From Aureliella helgolandensis (GTDB taxonomy: Bacteria > Planctomycetota > Planctomycetia > Pirellulales > Pirellulaceae), in the NCBI RefSeq assembly GCF_007752135.1, contig NZ_CP036298.1, positions 8,114,501-8,178,500 on the forward strand: DNA of 64,000 bases, given 5' to 3'. The position numbers and the translations under genes are program-made. Below, in pieces: positions 50,897 to 59,901 of this stretch (positions are counted from its first letter, which is position 1; each line of letters begins with the position of its first letter). The notes below the pieces were generated by a model, which saw only the letters and a program-made list of their open reading frames with translations, searched no databases and had not been told where the DNA came from.

Positions 50897-52138
50897 CTAC
50901 GGCTCGCTCTGCTCACGCCGCAACTGATTCCAGTACACTTTTACATTGTGCGTGGCACGCCCTACCGCAACAATATCCATGTCACCGTCGTTGTCTAGAT
51001 CGGCCACGGTCAAGTCCTCCACGGCCACGCCACCTGCGTCTAGCAGTTCTCGCGACCACGCGCCTTCTATCGGATTCACTGGATCGTAGATGCGGACTCC
51101 ACTTCGATGCTCCGAGCTCAGATCATCACGCACTCCGACCACGAGCTCCTCTTCTGGATCATCATCCAAATTGGCGCAGACCACCGCATGCCCCCATGCC
51201 AATTGTTCATCGAGCACAAAGCGTGTCCACAGTTCGGAACTGGTCTGCCAGTCGTGCGGGGCAATATAGACCACAACTTTGTCACCATGCCATGGTTCGA
51301 TGGTGGCGAGATAGAGTTGCCCGTCAGCCAAGCGCCCTTGGCGGACTTCGCTAGCACCCCGCTTGGGCGCCGGTTGCTCCTGCCCAGTCCCCAAGCGTTT
51401 TAGCTGCATGCCGGACGCCCCAGCCTGCAACCAGGTAACTCCTTCATAGCTGGCCGTCAAAAGATCTTCGCGTTCATCCTGGTTGAGATCTGCAACCTGC
51501 AATCCATGCATCACATGGAGTTCGTCGGTGAGGACCCGACGGGACCAAGTTTCCTTGGCTGGGTCCGCCCCCGGAGTAAACGCCAGCAACCGAACTCCGA
51601 CCTGATCAAACCCCGGCCCGCGTGTGCCGCGTCCCTTGAGAGGGGCCACCACCAACGACGCGCGGCCGTCTCCGGTCAAATCGGCCCACTGCATGCGGTG
51701 CGTGGTGGGCTCAGATGCAATCTTGCGATATATCCAAGGCCCCTCCGACGTTTGTTCGAGCCAACCGATAGTGCCCCCCGAATCGGAGTTTCCAAACTGC
51801 CAATCGGCCCCAAGTGCAAAGTCGATGCGGCCATCCCCATTGACGTCGTGTGCAGCGAAACAGACGTTGTCAAACTTGGCATCCGGGGTTTCATAGACCA
51901 CGTGCTCGTTCCAACTCGGATTCTCAAGCCACAGCACGCGGCGGCTATCGACGATTGCAATGTCCTGCTTCCCGTCCGCGTTCACATCCAAAACGCGCAC
52001 CGCATACCCTACGGATAGCTTGGTACCCAGCTCCTGAGGATTGAACTCGTGCGCATGGGCAACCGTAGCCGGCCCTCCAATCGCGAGTACCATCGAAAGC
52101 AGGAGCAGAAACAACCGGGCGAACTTCAAACACAACAT
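50897..52138 (-). CDS. Exported FG-GAP (VCBS) repeat protein
   Basis: About 413 residues from ATG 52138, supported by GGAG upstream and a clean signal peptide (FARLFLLLLSMVLAIGGPATVAHA). At least five FG-GAP units with Ca-type loops: VLDVNADGKQDIAIVDSRR, HDVNGDGRIDFALGADW, ADLTGDGRASLVVAP, ADLNQDEREDLLTASYEG, ANLDDDPEEELVVGVRDD, and ADLDNDGDMDIVAVG. It should form a seven-bladed beta-propeller outside the cytoplasm. No enzymatic motif is visible. Planctomycetes carry many such proteins; this one is a single gene. Confidence 0.88.
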   Translation of the reverse strand: MLCLKFARLFLLLLSMVLAIGGPATVAHAHEFNPQELGTKLSVGYAVRVLDVNADGKQDIAIVDSRRVLWLENPSWNEHVVYETPDAKFDNVCFAAHDVNGDGRIDFALGADWQFGNSDSGGTIGWLEQTSEGPWIYRKIASEPTTHRMQWADLTGDGRASLVVAPLKGRGTRGPGFDQVGVRLLAFTPGADPAKETWSRRVLTDELHVMHGLQVADLNQDEREDLLTASYEGVTWLQAGASGMQLKRLGTGQEQPAPKRGASEVRQGRLADGQLYLATIEPWHGDKVVVYIAPHDWQTSSELWTRFVLDEQLAWGHAVVCANLDDDPEEELVVGVRDDLSSEHRSGVRIYDPVNPIEGAWSRELLDAGGVAVEDLTVADLDNDGDMDIVAVGRATHNVKVYWNQLRREQSEP

Positions 52139-52675
52139 GGGTGGAGACTCCAGACAGGCGGGTGGGATGCGCGGACTCACACTGCAGAAATGATTCACAA
52201 ACACAATCGAGCCCCACGGCACTTGCGGACCAGATTATGGCAATCCGGCCCACAAGCATGGCTATTAAGCAGTGTATCAAGTTTGCCTGCGCCATTCCCA
52301 GCGAAACACGGGGCTCGATGCTTACCGAGCGAGCATTCTCAGTAGCAGGTAGCCGCGCTGCGGCGGCGGACTCGCCAGCAGTTTGAGCGAAACGAACGGG
52401 GCCGTTGGCCTGAGTGGGGCGCGTCCCCATGCCCGTCAGCTGGAGGCTGCGAGCCAAGGCGACCATCATTGGCGAAGGGGGCCCTAGATTCTCCGCCCGT
52501 GCAGCAACGCCGGAGAAACGGAGAAACGGTGCAGGTGGTTTCCTGCATGCTGGGAAGCGGCAATGCAAAGCAGTCTTAAGGGGCCTGCCTGGAGCAGACT
52601 GCGGTTTGCATCCAGCGACTAAATCGGCCACAATGGGGCCTCTATTCCCAGTCACTCTCCCCGAGACCCCCTTCC
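52139..52675. other. Divergent intergenic region
   Basis: About 540 bases between two divergent genes, presumably containing both promoters. A short repeat (GGAGAAACGGAGAAACGG near 52513-52530) is the only structure seen. No gene is supported. Confidence 0.45.
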
Positions 52676-54193
52676 ATGAAACACTTCCTCTGCTTCGCCC
52701 TGCTGGCTACCTTGGCTGGCATTCCCCTTGCGAGCTGTACCGCCGCTGAGTCCGTTTTGAAGACGCTGATCATCGATGGACAGAATAACCACCAATGGGC
52801 CAAAACCACCCCGCTGATCGAAGCCACCTTGGAGAGCTCGGGACGGTTTTCGGTCGACGTCGCAACCACTCCACCCAGTGGTGGTGATATGTCCAGCTTC
52901 CAACCCAAGTTCGACGACTACGATGTGATCGTTTCGAACTACAACGGTGAGTCCTGGTCCGAACAAACTCAGGCCGCCTTCGCCGATTTCATTCGTGCCG
53001 GTGGCGGCTTTGTATGCGTCCATGCTGCCGACAACTCCTTCCCCAACTGGCCCGAGTACAACGAAATGATTGGACTTGGCGGCTGGGGGGGACGCACCGA
53101 GCAAGCTGGCCCTTATGTTCGCTGGCGCGATGGAAAATTCAATCGCGATACACAAAAGGGGCGTGGCGGGAGCCATGGACGACGCCATCCCTTTGAAGTC
53201 ATCGTCCGCGACCCGGCGCACCCAATCACCCGCGGCATCCCAACTTCATGGCTACAAGCTGAGGATGAACTCTACGCTGAGCTTCGCGGACCAGCCAAAA
53301 ACATGGAAATCCTAGCCACTGCATTCAGCAGCAAAGACACCGGCGGCACCGGCGAACACGAGCCCATCCTGATGGTACTCAACTTTGGCGACGGACGCAT
53401 CTTCCATACCACGCTCGGGCACGACGAGAAATCGATGAGCGGTACTGCCTTTCAGGTAACGTTACAACGTGGGGCAGAATGGGCCGCAACCGGCAGCGTC
53501 ACACAACCCGCTGTCACCGCAGCACTACTCAGCAAAGACAAACCGGTCATGCGCAATGCTCTCGAACTGGAGCTTCCCGCGGGACACGACAAAGCCGATT
53601 TCAGCACCGCTCCCGACATTAAATCCGATGGTTGGGTATCTCTCTTCAATGGCCAGAACCTGACCGGTTGGAGCCAGAAGAATGGGACCGCAAGCTACGC
53701 CGTCGAAGAGGGAGTCATCGTCGGAAGAACTGCCGTCGGTAGTCCTAATTCTTTCATGTGTAGCGACCAAGACTACGGCGATTTCGAATTGACCTTCGAA
53801 GTCAAAGTTGACGAAGGACTCAACTCTGGGGTTCAAATTCGCTCCAAGAGCCTGGACTCCCACAACAACGGACGGGTGCATGGCCCTCAGGTCGAGATTG
53901 AATCGAGTCCGGGAGAAGCGGGTTACGTCTACGGTGAAGCAACCGGCCGTGGCTGGCTGAGCCCCACTCAGCCGCAAACCAACGCGATCGACAATTCAGG
54001 CTGGAATCGTTTCGTGGTGCGCGCGATCGGTCCTCGCATCCAAACCTGGATCAACGGACAGAAAATCGAGGACATCTACGATCCAGAAAGCTACCAAGAG
54101 GGCTTCCTGGGCTTGCAAGTCCATGGAATCGGCAAGGAGGAAGGACCCTTTGAAGTCCGTTGGCGCGACATTCGCATCAAGGAGATCCAATAG
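52676..54193 (+). CDS. ThuA-like plus DUF1080 two-domain exported protein
   Basis: A 505-residue protein. Signal peptide (KHFLCFALLATLAGIPLASCTAAE). Residues about 28-270 form a ThuA/glutamine-amidotransferase-like domain (VLKTLIIDGQNNHQWAKTT, VSNYNGESWSEQTQAAFADF, GGGFVCVHAADNSFPNWPEYN, FGDGRIFHTTLGHDEKSM). The second half, about 315-503, is DUF1080 (GWVSLFNGQNLTGWSQKNG, GLNSGVQIRSKSL, QPQTNAIDNSGWNRFVVRA, GPFEVRWRDIRIKEI). ThuA proteins have been linked to trehalose and other disaccharide use, and DUF1080 to 3-keto-sugar hydrolysis, so a 3-keto-glycoside route is plausible. It is near a Gfo/Idh/MocA oxidoreductase, the enzyme class that makes 3-keto sugars. Confidence 0.9.
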   Translation: MKHFLCFALLATLAGIPLASCTAAESVLKTLIIDGQNNHQWAKTTPLIEATLESSGRFSVDVATTPPSGGDMSSFQPKFDDYDVIVSNYNGESWSEQTQAAFADFIRAGGGFVCVHAADNSFPNWPEYNEMIGLGGWGGRTEQAGPYVRWRDGKFNRDTQKGRGGSHGRRHPFEVIVRDPAHPITRGIPTSWLQAEDELYAELRGPAKNMEILATAFSSKDTGGTGEHEPILMVLNFGDGRIFHTTLGHDEKSMSGTAFQVTLQRGAEWAATGSVTQPAVTAALLSKDKPVMRNALELELPAGHDKADFSTAPDIKSDGWVSLFNGQNLTGWSQKNGTASYAVEEGVIVGRTAVGSPNSFMCSDQDYGDFELTFEVKVDEGLNSGVQIRSKSLDSHNNGRVHGPQVEIESSPGEAGYVYGEATGRGWLSPTQPQTNAIDNSGWNRFVVRAIGPRIQTWINGQKIEDIYDPESYQEGFLGLQVHGIGKEEGPFEVRWRDIRIKEIQ

Positions 54194-54230
54194 CCGACAT
54201 CGCTCTATCGGGCTGAATTCAGATTTGGTA

Positions 54231-54258
54231 TGTAGCAGGCAAACCCTTGCCTGCTACA
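54231..54258. repeat. Perfect 12-bp hairpin between the ThuA gene and the lipoprotein gene
   Basis: TGTAGCAGGCAA and TTGCCTGCTACA form a 12-bp perfect stem around the loop ACCC. There is no U-run on either side, so it is not a standard intrinsic terminator. It may stabilise or separate the messages, or bind a protein. Confidence 0.6.
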
Positions 54259-54295
54259 TGCCAAGATGAACTCTCCTTACCAGCCAGATCGGTCA

Positions 54296-54451
54296 ATGAA
54301 AGCTATCGCCACTCTCGCTCTACTGCTCACGGCTCTGCTCTTCAGTGCCACCCTCGTTGGCTGTGCCACCCAAGAAATCTCGACCGAGGGTCGCCGGGTC
54401 TCGCCACTTTCCACGTGGCAAGACCAACAGCAACCCAATTTCTTTCGGTAG
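54296..54451 (+). CDS. Small lipoprotein
   Basis: A 51-residue lipoprotein from ATG 54296 (upstream in-frame ATG at 54266 adds 10 residues). The lipobox LVGC follows the hydrophobic LALLLTALLFSATL, so mature Cys is near residue 23 and only about 29 residues remain (ATQEISTEGRRVSPLSTWQD and a few more). It lies 100 bases after the ThuA-DUF1080 gene. Many planctomycete loci have such short lipoproteins. Function is unknown. Confidence 0.65.
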   Translation: MKAIATLALLLTALLFSATLVGCATQEISTEGRRVSPLSTWQDQQQPNFFR

Positions 54452-54456
54452 CCTAA

Positions 54457-55899
54457 TTAGCTAATTGCAGGGACCTCGTATCCAGCGCGGTATTCGCGTT
54501 TCAGCAACGCGTTTGCTTGAGCAGCACTGGCACCTGTGAAAGCGCCCTTCTCGGGATTGAACTCTAGCATCGGACTCAACTTGAGCTCATTCATGGCGAC
54601 TGAATGCGAGCCTACATGCGTCTGCATCTCATCGATCAGCGCACCCCATTCTGGTACTTCTTGCGACAGCTCTCCTGCCGCATCGGCGGAGTAAGTGTCA
54701 CCGACCCGATAGGCAATATTGGCTAGGTTGCACCAGCCTGTTGAATAATGCCCCATCTCAATATCGGTGTTCAACTGACTCGCATCCCGGCTGCGAACAC
54801 AGGCAATGAAGTTCTCCTGGTGCAGCGTACCACCACTATTGCCTTTGAATTCGCGAATCAACTTGCCGTTATTGTCAAAAGCCGCACCTCGTCCGCGCTG
54901 GCCCTCGTACCGTCCACCCTCGCAATACGCGATGTACCCGCTGCCAGGGCCTGGATGACCAGGAGACTTTTTCGACTGTCCCCCAGCGGTCAAATTGGAC
55001 AGCCCGATGACCGTGGGAATCTCGCCGGTATCGAAGTACACAAAGTGGACATTCGGGGTATTCCCCGCATCGCCCCAAGCAACCCTTCCGCCACCGCCCA
55101 TAATCCGACTTGGCAGACTAACCTTGTCGAGGAACACGTTATTCCGAGCGTCGTCCAACACATGCACCCCCCAGTTCCCCATCTCGCCAGAACCGGTATT
55201 GAAATCCCAGTGCCAATCGTACTGCAACTTGTCACGATAGATCGGCTGATCCTGAGCTGGCCCCAGCCACAGGTCGTAGTTAACTCCCTTGCCGATCGCT
55301 AGCGGGGTCGCTCGCTTTCCGATTGGTTGGCGAACGCCGTAACGGTTCACACGGCAACTCTGAATCTTGCCGAGCCCCTTCTCTTCGTGCAGAAACTTCT
55401 TGATTTCGGCCTGCATCGGATCGGACCGCTGCTGCGTACCTACCTGGCAAATCCGATTGTATTTTCGCGCTGCGTTAATGGTTTGCTCACCTTCCCACTG
55501 GGAATGCGACAGCGGCTTCTCCACGTACACATCCTTGCCCGCTTCCATCGCCCAAATAGCGGCCAAGCAGTGCCAGTGGTTGCAGGTTGCGATCACGACT
55601 GCATCGATATCATCATCCTCCAGCAAGTCCCGCAAATCGGCGTAGGTCTTCGCCTTGGGAAAGCTCTTCGCTTTTCCGGCAAGCTGGGATTCATCGGGAT
55701 CGCAAAGCGCCGCTACCACCACACCCGGCATATTGTGGAACACCCGCATGTGTTCCCCCGACCGACCGCCACAGCTGATGAACCCGACCCGTATCTCTTC
55801 ATTGGCCATTGCGCGGGCTGATTGTGAGGGAAAGGTCCACAGGGCTCCCGTGGCTGCAGCCGCCCCCAGCAGCGTTCTACGATTTAACTGACGATTCAT
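54457..55899 (-). CDS. Gfo/Idh/MocA-family oxidoreductase with Tat signal
   Basis: About 480 residues. Two ATGs nine bases apart are possible; GGGAG lies 9 bases before the one at 55899, which is chosen. Tat signal NRRTLLGAAAATGALW. A Rossmann domain follows (IRVGFISCGGRSGEHMRVF, VVAALCDPDESQL, DAVVIATCNHWHC, GKDVYVEKPLSHSQWEGEQ with the family EKP motif). The C-terminal sheet contains YDWHWDFNTGSGEMGNWGVH. Such proteins oxidise or reduce sugars with tightly bound NAD(P), and Tat export of the folded, cofactor-loaded protein fits. It lies close to the ThuA-DUF1080 gene, a common combination for 3-keto-sugar chemistry (inferred). Confidence 0.92.
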   Translation of the reverse strand: MNRQLNRRTLLGAAAATGALWTFPSQSARAMANEEIRVGFISCGGRSGEHMRVFHNMPGVVVAALCDPDESQLAGKAKSFPKAKTYADLRDLLEDDDIDAVVIATCNHWHCLAAIWAMEAGKDVYVEKPLSHSQWEGEQTINAARKYNRICQVGTQQRSDPMQAEIKKFLHEEKGLGKIQSCRVNRYGVRQPIGKRATPLAIGKGVNYDLWLGPAQDQPIYRDKLQYDWHWDFNTGSGEMGNWGVHVLDDARNNVFLDKVSLPSRIMGGGGRVAWGDAGNTPNVHFVYFDTGEIPTVIGLSNLTAGGQSKKSPGHPGPGSGYIAYCEGGRYEGQRGRGAAFDNNGKLIREFKGNSGGTLHQENFIACVRSRDASQLNTDIEMGHYSTGWCNLANIAYRVGDTYSADAAGELSQEVPEWGALIDEMQTHVGSHSVAMNELKLSPMLEFNPEKGAFTGASAAQANALLKREYRAGYEVPAIS

Positions 55900-56176
55900 T
55901 CTGACCATCTCCCGCGAGTTTGACGACTGATAACTATGAATTCAAGCTACCCCAGTATACAGCGCCCCACCTAGGATTAAAGATCTACCTGTCCAGCTAA
56001 ATAACGGCACAATCCAAACCGCAACCAGTGGTCGCGAGCTACCTGCGCTAGGCTAAACACACTCTTTCTTGTGCAACAAAAACCAGTGGAGCCAAGATCC
56101 CGCTGCCACTTCCACGAGACTCACGTCCGGCACCTACGCAATTGGTTTCGGTGAGTGGGGTGGGTGGCGCAGGAGA

Positions 56177-58507
56177 TTACTCGAACATCAACAGACGACT
56201 GGGACTGGCATAGAACAAACGCCCCGATTCGACCAACAAATTCCCGCCCTCGCGGCCGCGTGTCCCGATAGGAACACGACGGAGAAGCCGAGGGGTGCCT
56301 GTGGCTAACGCATTGTGTTCTGGAGCCAGTTGGGCGGAGAAAACCAGAATTTCCCCGGCGACGGGAAACCACACTTCGCCTCCCGCCAACACGCCACGGC
56401 CAAGTCCGCGCGGACTTGGAAGTGCATTGGACACCCCGGGGGTCGTCGCCCCTGGAAAACGTCCCAACACTCGGCCACTCAAGCGATCAATCCACACGAG
56501 GCGATCGCCGCTAACCAACAAGTTGTCGCCATAAACTCCCAGAAGATGGACTACGTCAGCGACCTGCTGATCATCGGTGGACCACACCAAATCTCCGGTC
56601 GTCACATCCAGTGCAAAGATTTCAGCGCAATCTTGTGGCGCACAATACAACACCCCACCTTCAACCATGCAAGGTGCAAGGTCGCGGTAGCGAAAGCGAT
56701 CGGGGCGAGGATAGTCTCGGCGACTCATATCCGGCCGCGCGTACTGCGTCTGCCATATTATTTCACCGTGCAGGGGATCGAGACAAACAATCGCCCCCAT
56801 GTTGGTGCCGTAGTACAGACGTCCACCCGACATGGTCAGCAATTGATTGGCGATGATATTCGCATCTTCACTCGCATGCACAACATCACTCGCCAACACC
56901 TTCGAATGCCATACCAAACCGCCCCCCAGTCTCTCGAACGCTGCCACGCTGCGACGGACCCCAACATTATCGCGCTGTGCGATTGCCACGAGCAACAACT
57001 CGCCCCAAATCAAGGGCGCCCCCTCGAACTCCGCGCCAGGAAACCTGTCTTCACTGAGCCGGAGTGGAAAACCTTGCAGCATGCTTCCTTGCTGGGACAG
57101 GTCCAGCCCAACCAAATAGCTGCGAGAATTGCCATCATTCCATGCTTGCTGCCTCGACCAGCCCGTGACCGGGCTTCCCATCCTCGCATACAGGCAGCCC
57201 TCTTCAATCGAGAGCGTTCCGCGTGGTACACCGACAAAGGGATACCCCAAGGGCAAGTAGGCTGCGGTAGCAACTTGACTATCGAAAAGGGGGAGGACGT
57301 TCGACTCCACCTCTGGCCAGGCCCGTCCCGTTGCAGCATCGTAGGCGACAATCCGTGTCAACTCGTTCACGAAGACTTTGCCGTCGTAGACCGCCGGATG
57401 GTAGCACAATGCTCCCAGTTCCTGCTCCCCGGCGCGGGGCCGACTGGCAATCGTGCGATCATTGCTCGTTGAATACCGAGCCAACGCCTGGCTCCATACC
57501 GGCCAATCGCCCGCATCCGAGGCGGTAACAGCTGAGACGGCACGTTGACGATTCATCGCGAACGTCACTGATGCATCCACAAGATCTGGACGCTGGGCGG
57601 CATTGAGCCGGTCCCCTAAATCGGTCAACGCTGGTTGTACCGTTTCCCCGATTGCCGGTGGCAAGTACCTCACTGCCACGCTTGCCCACTGATGCACTCC
57701 CTGCGCGTCGAAGCTGGCGGGATCCACTTGAACCGCGGATATCAAGCGGTGCATGGCTTCAGGCAACAGCGAACGATCTGCAGCGGCAGTATCGAGTATG
57801 CGATCTTGGTTCCCCCAATCCTGCAGCAAACTTTGAGCGGCCGGGCTGCCAGCACTTTGCGACCAGACCAAGGGCCACCCCAGAGTACCTGTTGGCTGAT
57901 ACTCTACGGCCGGAGCTTTCGGCAAGCCCATCAAATCGAATCGCAAATCAGGCTCAGCCCGCTGTATCGCCTGCACCGCAGCGATTCCCCATCCATATTC
58001 CAAGTAGATGTCAGCCAAGAGCAAATTCAGCTTCCCTCCAAGCTTGGATGCCGAATATCGATCCGCGGCGCGGCGCACGGCCTCCGGATCTTTGAGGAGT
58101 CGCTGCTGCTCATAGACGCTCATTGCTAAGCCATCGACGGTAGCCTGATACTGCGGACGACGCTCGGGCCAACTCATCAACAGCGTTTGAGTCTGCTCGG
58201 CCACCCATTCCCGCATCGGCACAAAACGGCGGGTAACCTGCGTCCCGGCTCGCTGCGATTCGCCCGCTAGAACCAACGCGTCGCCCGCTTGATCCAACAA
58301 CTTCTCTAAGCTGACCAACGCCTCATCAAATTCCCCAGCCGTCGACAACTGCTGCACCTGCTCCATCAGCAATTGCTCAGCCGCAGTATGAATGGCTGGC
58401 GGGTCCACGAACTCAATCTGCTGGCCTAACACCAGCCTGGTCCGCTCGAGAACCAGCCCAAAGGCTATCAGGATGACGAGTAGAGTTGTTCGTACGCTGG
58501 GCTGCAT
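56177..58507 (-). CDS. Exported PQQ-like beta-propeller protein
   Basis: About 776 residues. ATG 58507 has GGGGG 6 bases ahead and gives a signal peptide (VRTTLLVILIAFGLVLERTRLVLG); ATG 58513 is an alternative. The N-terminal 330 residues are mostly helical (AEQLLMEQVQQLSTAGEFDEAL, VVSLEKLLDQAGD-like repeats). From about residue 350 the protein has PQQ-propeller blades of the form YDGKVFVNELTRIVAYDAATG, GRLYYGTNMGAIVCLDPLHGEIIW, MVEGGVLYCAPQDCAEIFALDVTTGDLVW and SGDRLVWIDRLSGRVLG. There are no clear dehydrogenase ligands, so a BamB-like scaffold role is likelier than catalysis. It ends the oxidase-assembly operon, starting 17 bases after the DUF420 gene. Confidence 0.86.
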   Translation of the reverse strand: MQPSVRTTLLVILIAFGLVLERTRLVLGQQIEFVDPPAIHTAAEQLLMEQVQQLSTAGEFDEALVSLEKLLDQAGDALVLAGESQRAGTQVTRRFVPMREWVAEQTQTLLMSWPERRPQYQATVDGLAMSVYEQQRLLKDPEAVRRAADRYSASKLGGKLNLLLADIYLEYGWGIAAVQAIQRAEPDLRFDLMGLPKAPAVEYQPTGTLGWPLVWSQSAGSPAAQSLLQDWGNQDRILDTAAADRSLLPEAMHRLISAVQVDPASFDAQGVHQWASVAVRYLPPAIGETVQPALTDLGDRLNAAQRPDLVDASVTFAMNRQRAVSAVTASDAGDWPVWSQALARYSTSNDRTIASRPRAGEQELGALCYHPAVYDGKVFVNELTRIVAYDAATGRAWPEVESNVLPLFDSQVATAAYLPLGYPFVGVPRGTLSIEEGCLYARMGSPVTGWSRQQAWNDGNSRSYLVGLDLSQQGSMLQGFPLRLSEDRFPGAEFEGAPLIWGELLLVAIAQRDNVGVRRSVAAFERLGGGLVWHSKVLASDVVHASEDANIIANQLLTMSGGRLYYGTNMGAIVCLDPLHGEIIWQTQYARPDMSRRDYPRPDRFRYRDLAPCMVEGGVLYCAPQDCAEIFALDVTTGDLVWSTDDQQVADVVHLLGVYGDNLLVSGDRLVWIDRLSGRVLGRFPGATTPGVSNALPSPRGLGRGVLAGGEVWFPVAGEILVFSAQLAPEHNALATGTPRLLRRVPIGTRGREGGNLLVESGRLFYASPSRLLMFE

Positions 58508-58523
58508 GGACATCCCCCACTCT

Positions 58524-58973
58524 TTAACCAACTACTTCACGCGGCACGTAAATTTGGTACAGCATTAGATAGACAATCACACCTGTCACCGAAACGTACA
58601 GCCAGATTGGCCAGGTCCATCTGGCAAGCTTGCGGTGCCGCTCGATGTGACCCTTGAGGCCCAAGTAAACTGTCGTCAAGGCCAGAAAGGGAACGCTGAT
58701 CGCTAACAGGATATGGGAGGCCAGCAGGACTAAGTAGAAATAGCGGACCCCGGCCGGAGCAACTTCCGGATCGGTGGGAAACGGCTTGGACGGCACGTTG
58801 AAGTGGTACACCAAGTAACAAGCCAGGAACAATGTGCTGACCACCAAGGTGGCCAACATTACCCGCTTGTGCGCTTCAATCCGCTTCTGCTTAATCAAGA
58901 CAAAACCCACAATCAACAGCAAGGTAGCCAAACTGTTGAGCGAGACATTGACGTGCGGTAACCATTCAATCAC
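58524..58973 (-). CDS. DUF420 membrane protein (YozB/CtaM-like)
   Basis: A 149-residue protein with four membrane helices: LNSLATLLLIVGFVLIKQKR, RVMLATLVVSTLFLACYLVYHF, YFYLVLLASHILLAISVPFL and WTWPIWLYVSVTGVIVYLML. HKRVMLATL, YHFNVP and the second-helix histidines (ASHILLA, KGHIERHRKLAR) follow the DUF420 pattern. DUF420 proteins (CtaM in Gram-positive bacteria) are needed for heme-copper oxidase maturation. That fits the neighbouring SCO1 and ctaB genes. Confidence 0.9.
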   Translation of the reverse strand: MIEWLPHVNVSLNSLATLLLIVGFVLIKQKRIEAHKRVMLATLVVSTLFLACYLVYHFNVPSKPFPTDPEVAPAGVRYFYLVLLASHILLAISVPFLALTTVYLGLKGHIERHRKLARWTWPIWLYVSVTGVIVYLMLYQIYVPREVVG

Positions 58974-59006
58974 GCTGCGAACTCGATTCTAAAAATTGAA
59001 ATGCGG

Positions 59007-59038
59007 CCAGGGGACCAGGGGACCAGGGGACCAGGGGA
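59007..59038. repeat. Octamer microsatellite (CCAGGGGA)4
   Basis: Four exact units of CCAGGGGA in the 100-base gap between the SCO1 stop and the DUF420 start. It sits inside the putative operon, so length changes could affect downstream translation. Confidence 0.92.
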
Positions 59039-59073
59039 AATATCGAGAGATAAGCCTCGGCCAACCAGCTTGC

Positions 59074-59901
59074 CTACTCTTCGGATGGAGCCTCTTCTGG
59101 GAAAGTCCCGCCGGCAGCGATGAGCTTTTCCAAGTCCTCAATCAAGGCTTGCCACTGCCCCGGTTCCGTCCAAGTGTAGTAGTTCACATTGTTGCCCTCG
59201 GCATCGACCAAAATAAACTTCTCCGCATGAAAACGGCGCATGACAGACAATCCAAACATCTCTCCACCAACGCGAGTGATGTATCCCATGTCTCCCGTTA
59301 GGAATAACCACTGCTCCTTATCCGCGTTGAACTTGTCAGCATATTGCGACAGCACGGCTGGGCGGTCGACTTCTGGATCACAGGAAATGCTCACGAATTT
59401 AACGGGCTGCCCCTGAAATCGTTCTTGCAATTGCTGCACCTTATCGTTCTGCCGCAAGCAAATTGAAGGACAGGTCGAGAAGAAGAAACTCGCCACGTAG
59501 GGCTCGCCCTTCAGCGAGTCACTGCTTACCAGCTTGCCAGACCGCTCGATCAACTCGAACTTACTCAACCATTCCTCTTCAGCACCAGCGGGCTGCTGAC
59601 TAGCAAGCGACTTCGGTGCGGCCGTCCCCGCACTGGAACTCGAAGTCTCGTCGACCGGTACCAAATTGCCTTCTTCGTCCTCGGTGTAGGCTACCCCTGC
59701 CTGCCCATTAGCCGGACCGGATCGATTGCATCCGGTCAGCATGAGGCACAAAACAGAGCCCAAACACAGCCACTGGGCCGTGGTACCAACGGTCTTTGCT
59801 AAAGACCCACATTGCGCTCGACGAAGGGCAGTGGCCTGCGAGCGAGCGACGTTCAGAAAACAATGCTTCGCGTTCATGAATTGCTTCAGTCCTAGTTTCA
59901 T
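59074..59901 (-). CDS. SCO1/SenC-type copper chaperone lipoprotein
   Basis: About 275 residues. ATG 59901 overlaps the permease stop as ATGA, which sets the start. After a basic N-region comes a lipobox (SVLCLMLTGCNRSG), so it is anchored to the outer face. The thioredoxin-like domain has the copper motif CPSIC (near residues 144-148) in VASFFFSTCPSICLRQNDK. The third ligand is His near residue 223 in RRFHAEKFILVDAEG. FVSISCDPEVDRPAVLSQYADKF also fits. SCO1 delivers copper to the Cu-A centre of cytochrome oxidase. A Gly/Ser/Ala linker of about 40 residues separates the anchor from the domain. Confidence 0.93.
   Translation of the reverse strand: MKLGLKQFMNAKHCFLNVARSQATALRRAQCGSLAKTVGTTAQWLCLGSVLCLMLTGCNRSGPANGQAGVAYTEDEEGNLVPVDETSSSSAGTAAPKSLASQQPAGAEEEWLSKFELIERSGKLVSSDSLKGEPYVASFFFSTCPSICLRQNDKVQQLQERFQGQPVKFVSISCDPEVDRPAVLSQYADKFNADKEQWLFLTGDMGYITRVGGEMFGLSVMRRFHAEKFILVDAEGNNVNYYTWTEPGQWQALIEDLEKLIAAGGTFPEEAPSEE

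Noticed and set aside
54231-54258. Intrinsic terminator of the ThuA-DUF1080 gene
   Set aside because: The stem is perfect but no T-run follows on either strand, so I list it only as a hairpin.
56315-57472. 385-residue plus-strand open frame
   Set aside because: It is antisense to the PQQ-propeller gene, which has clear domain content; the antisense product shows no recognisable motif.
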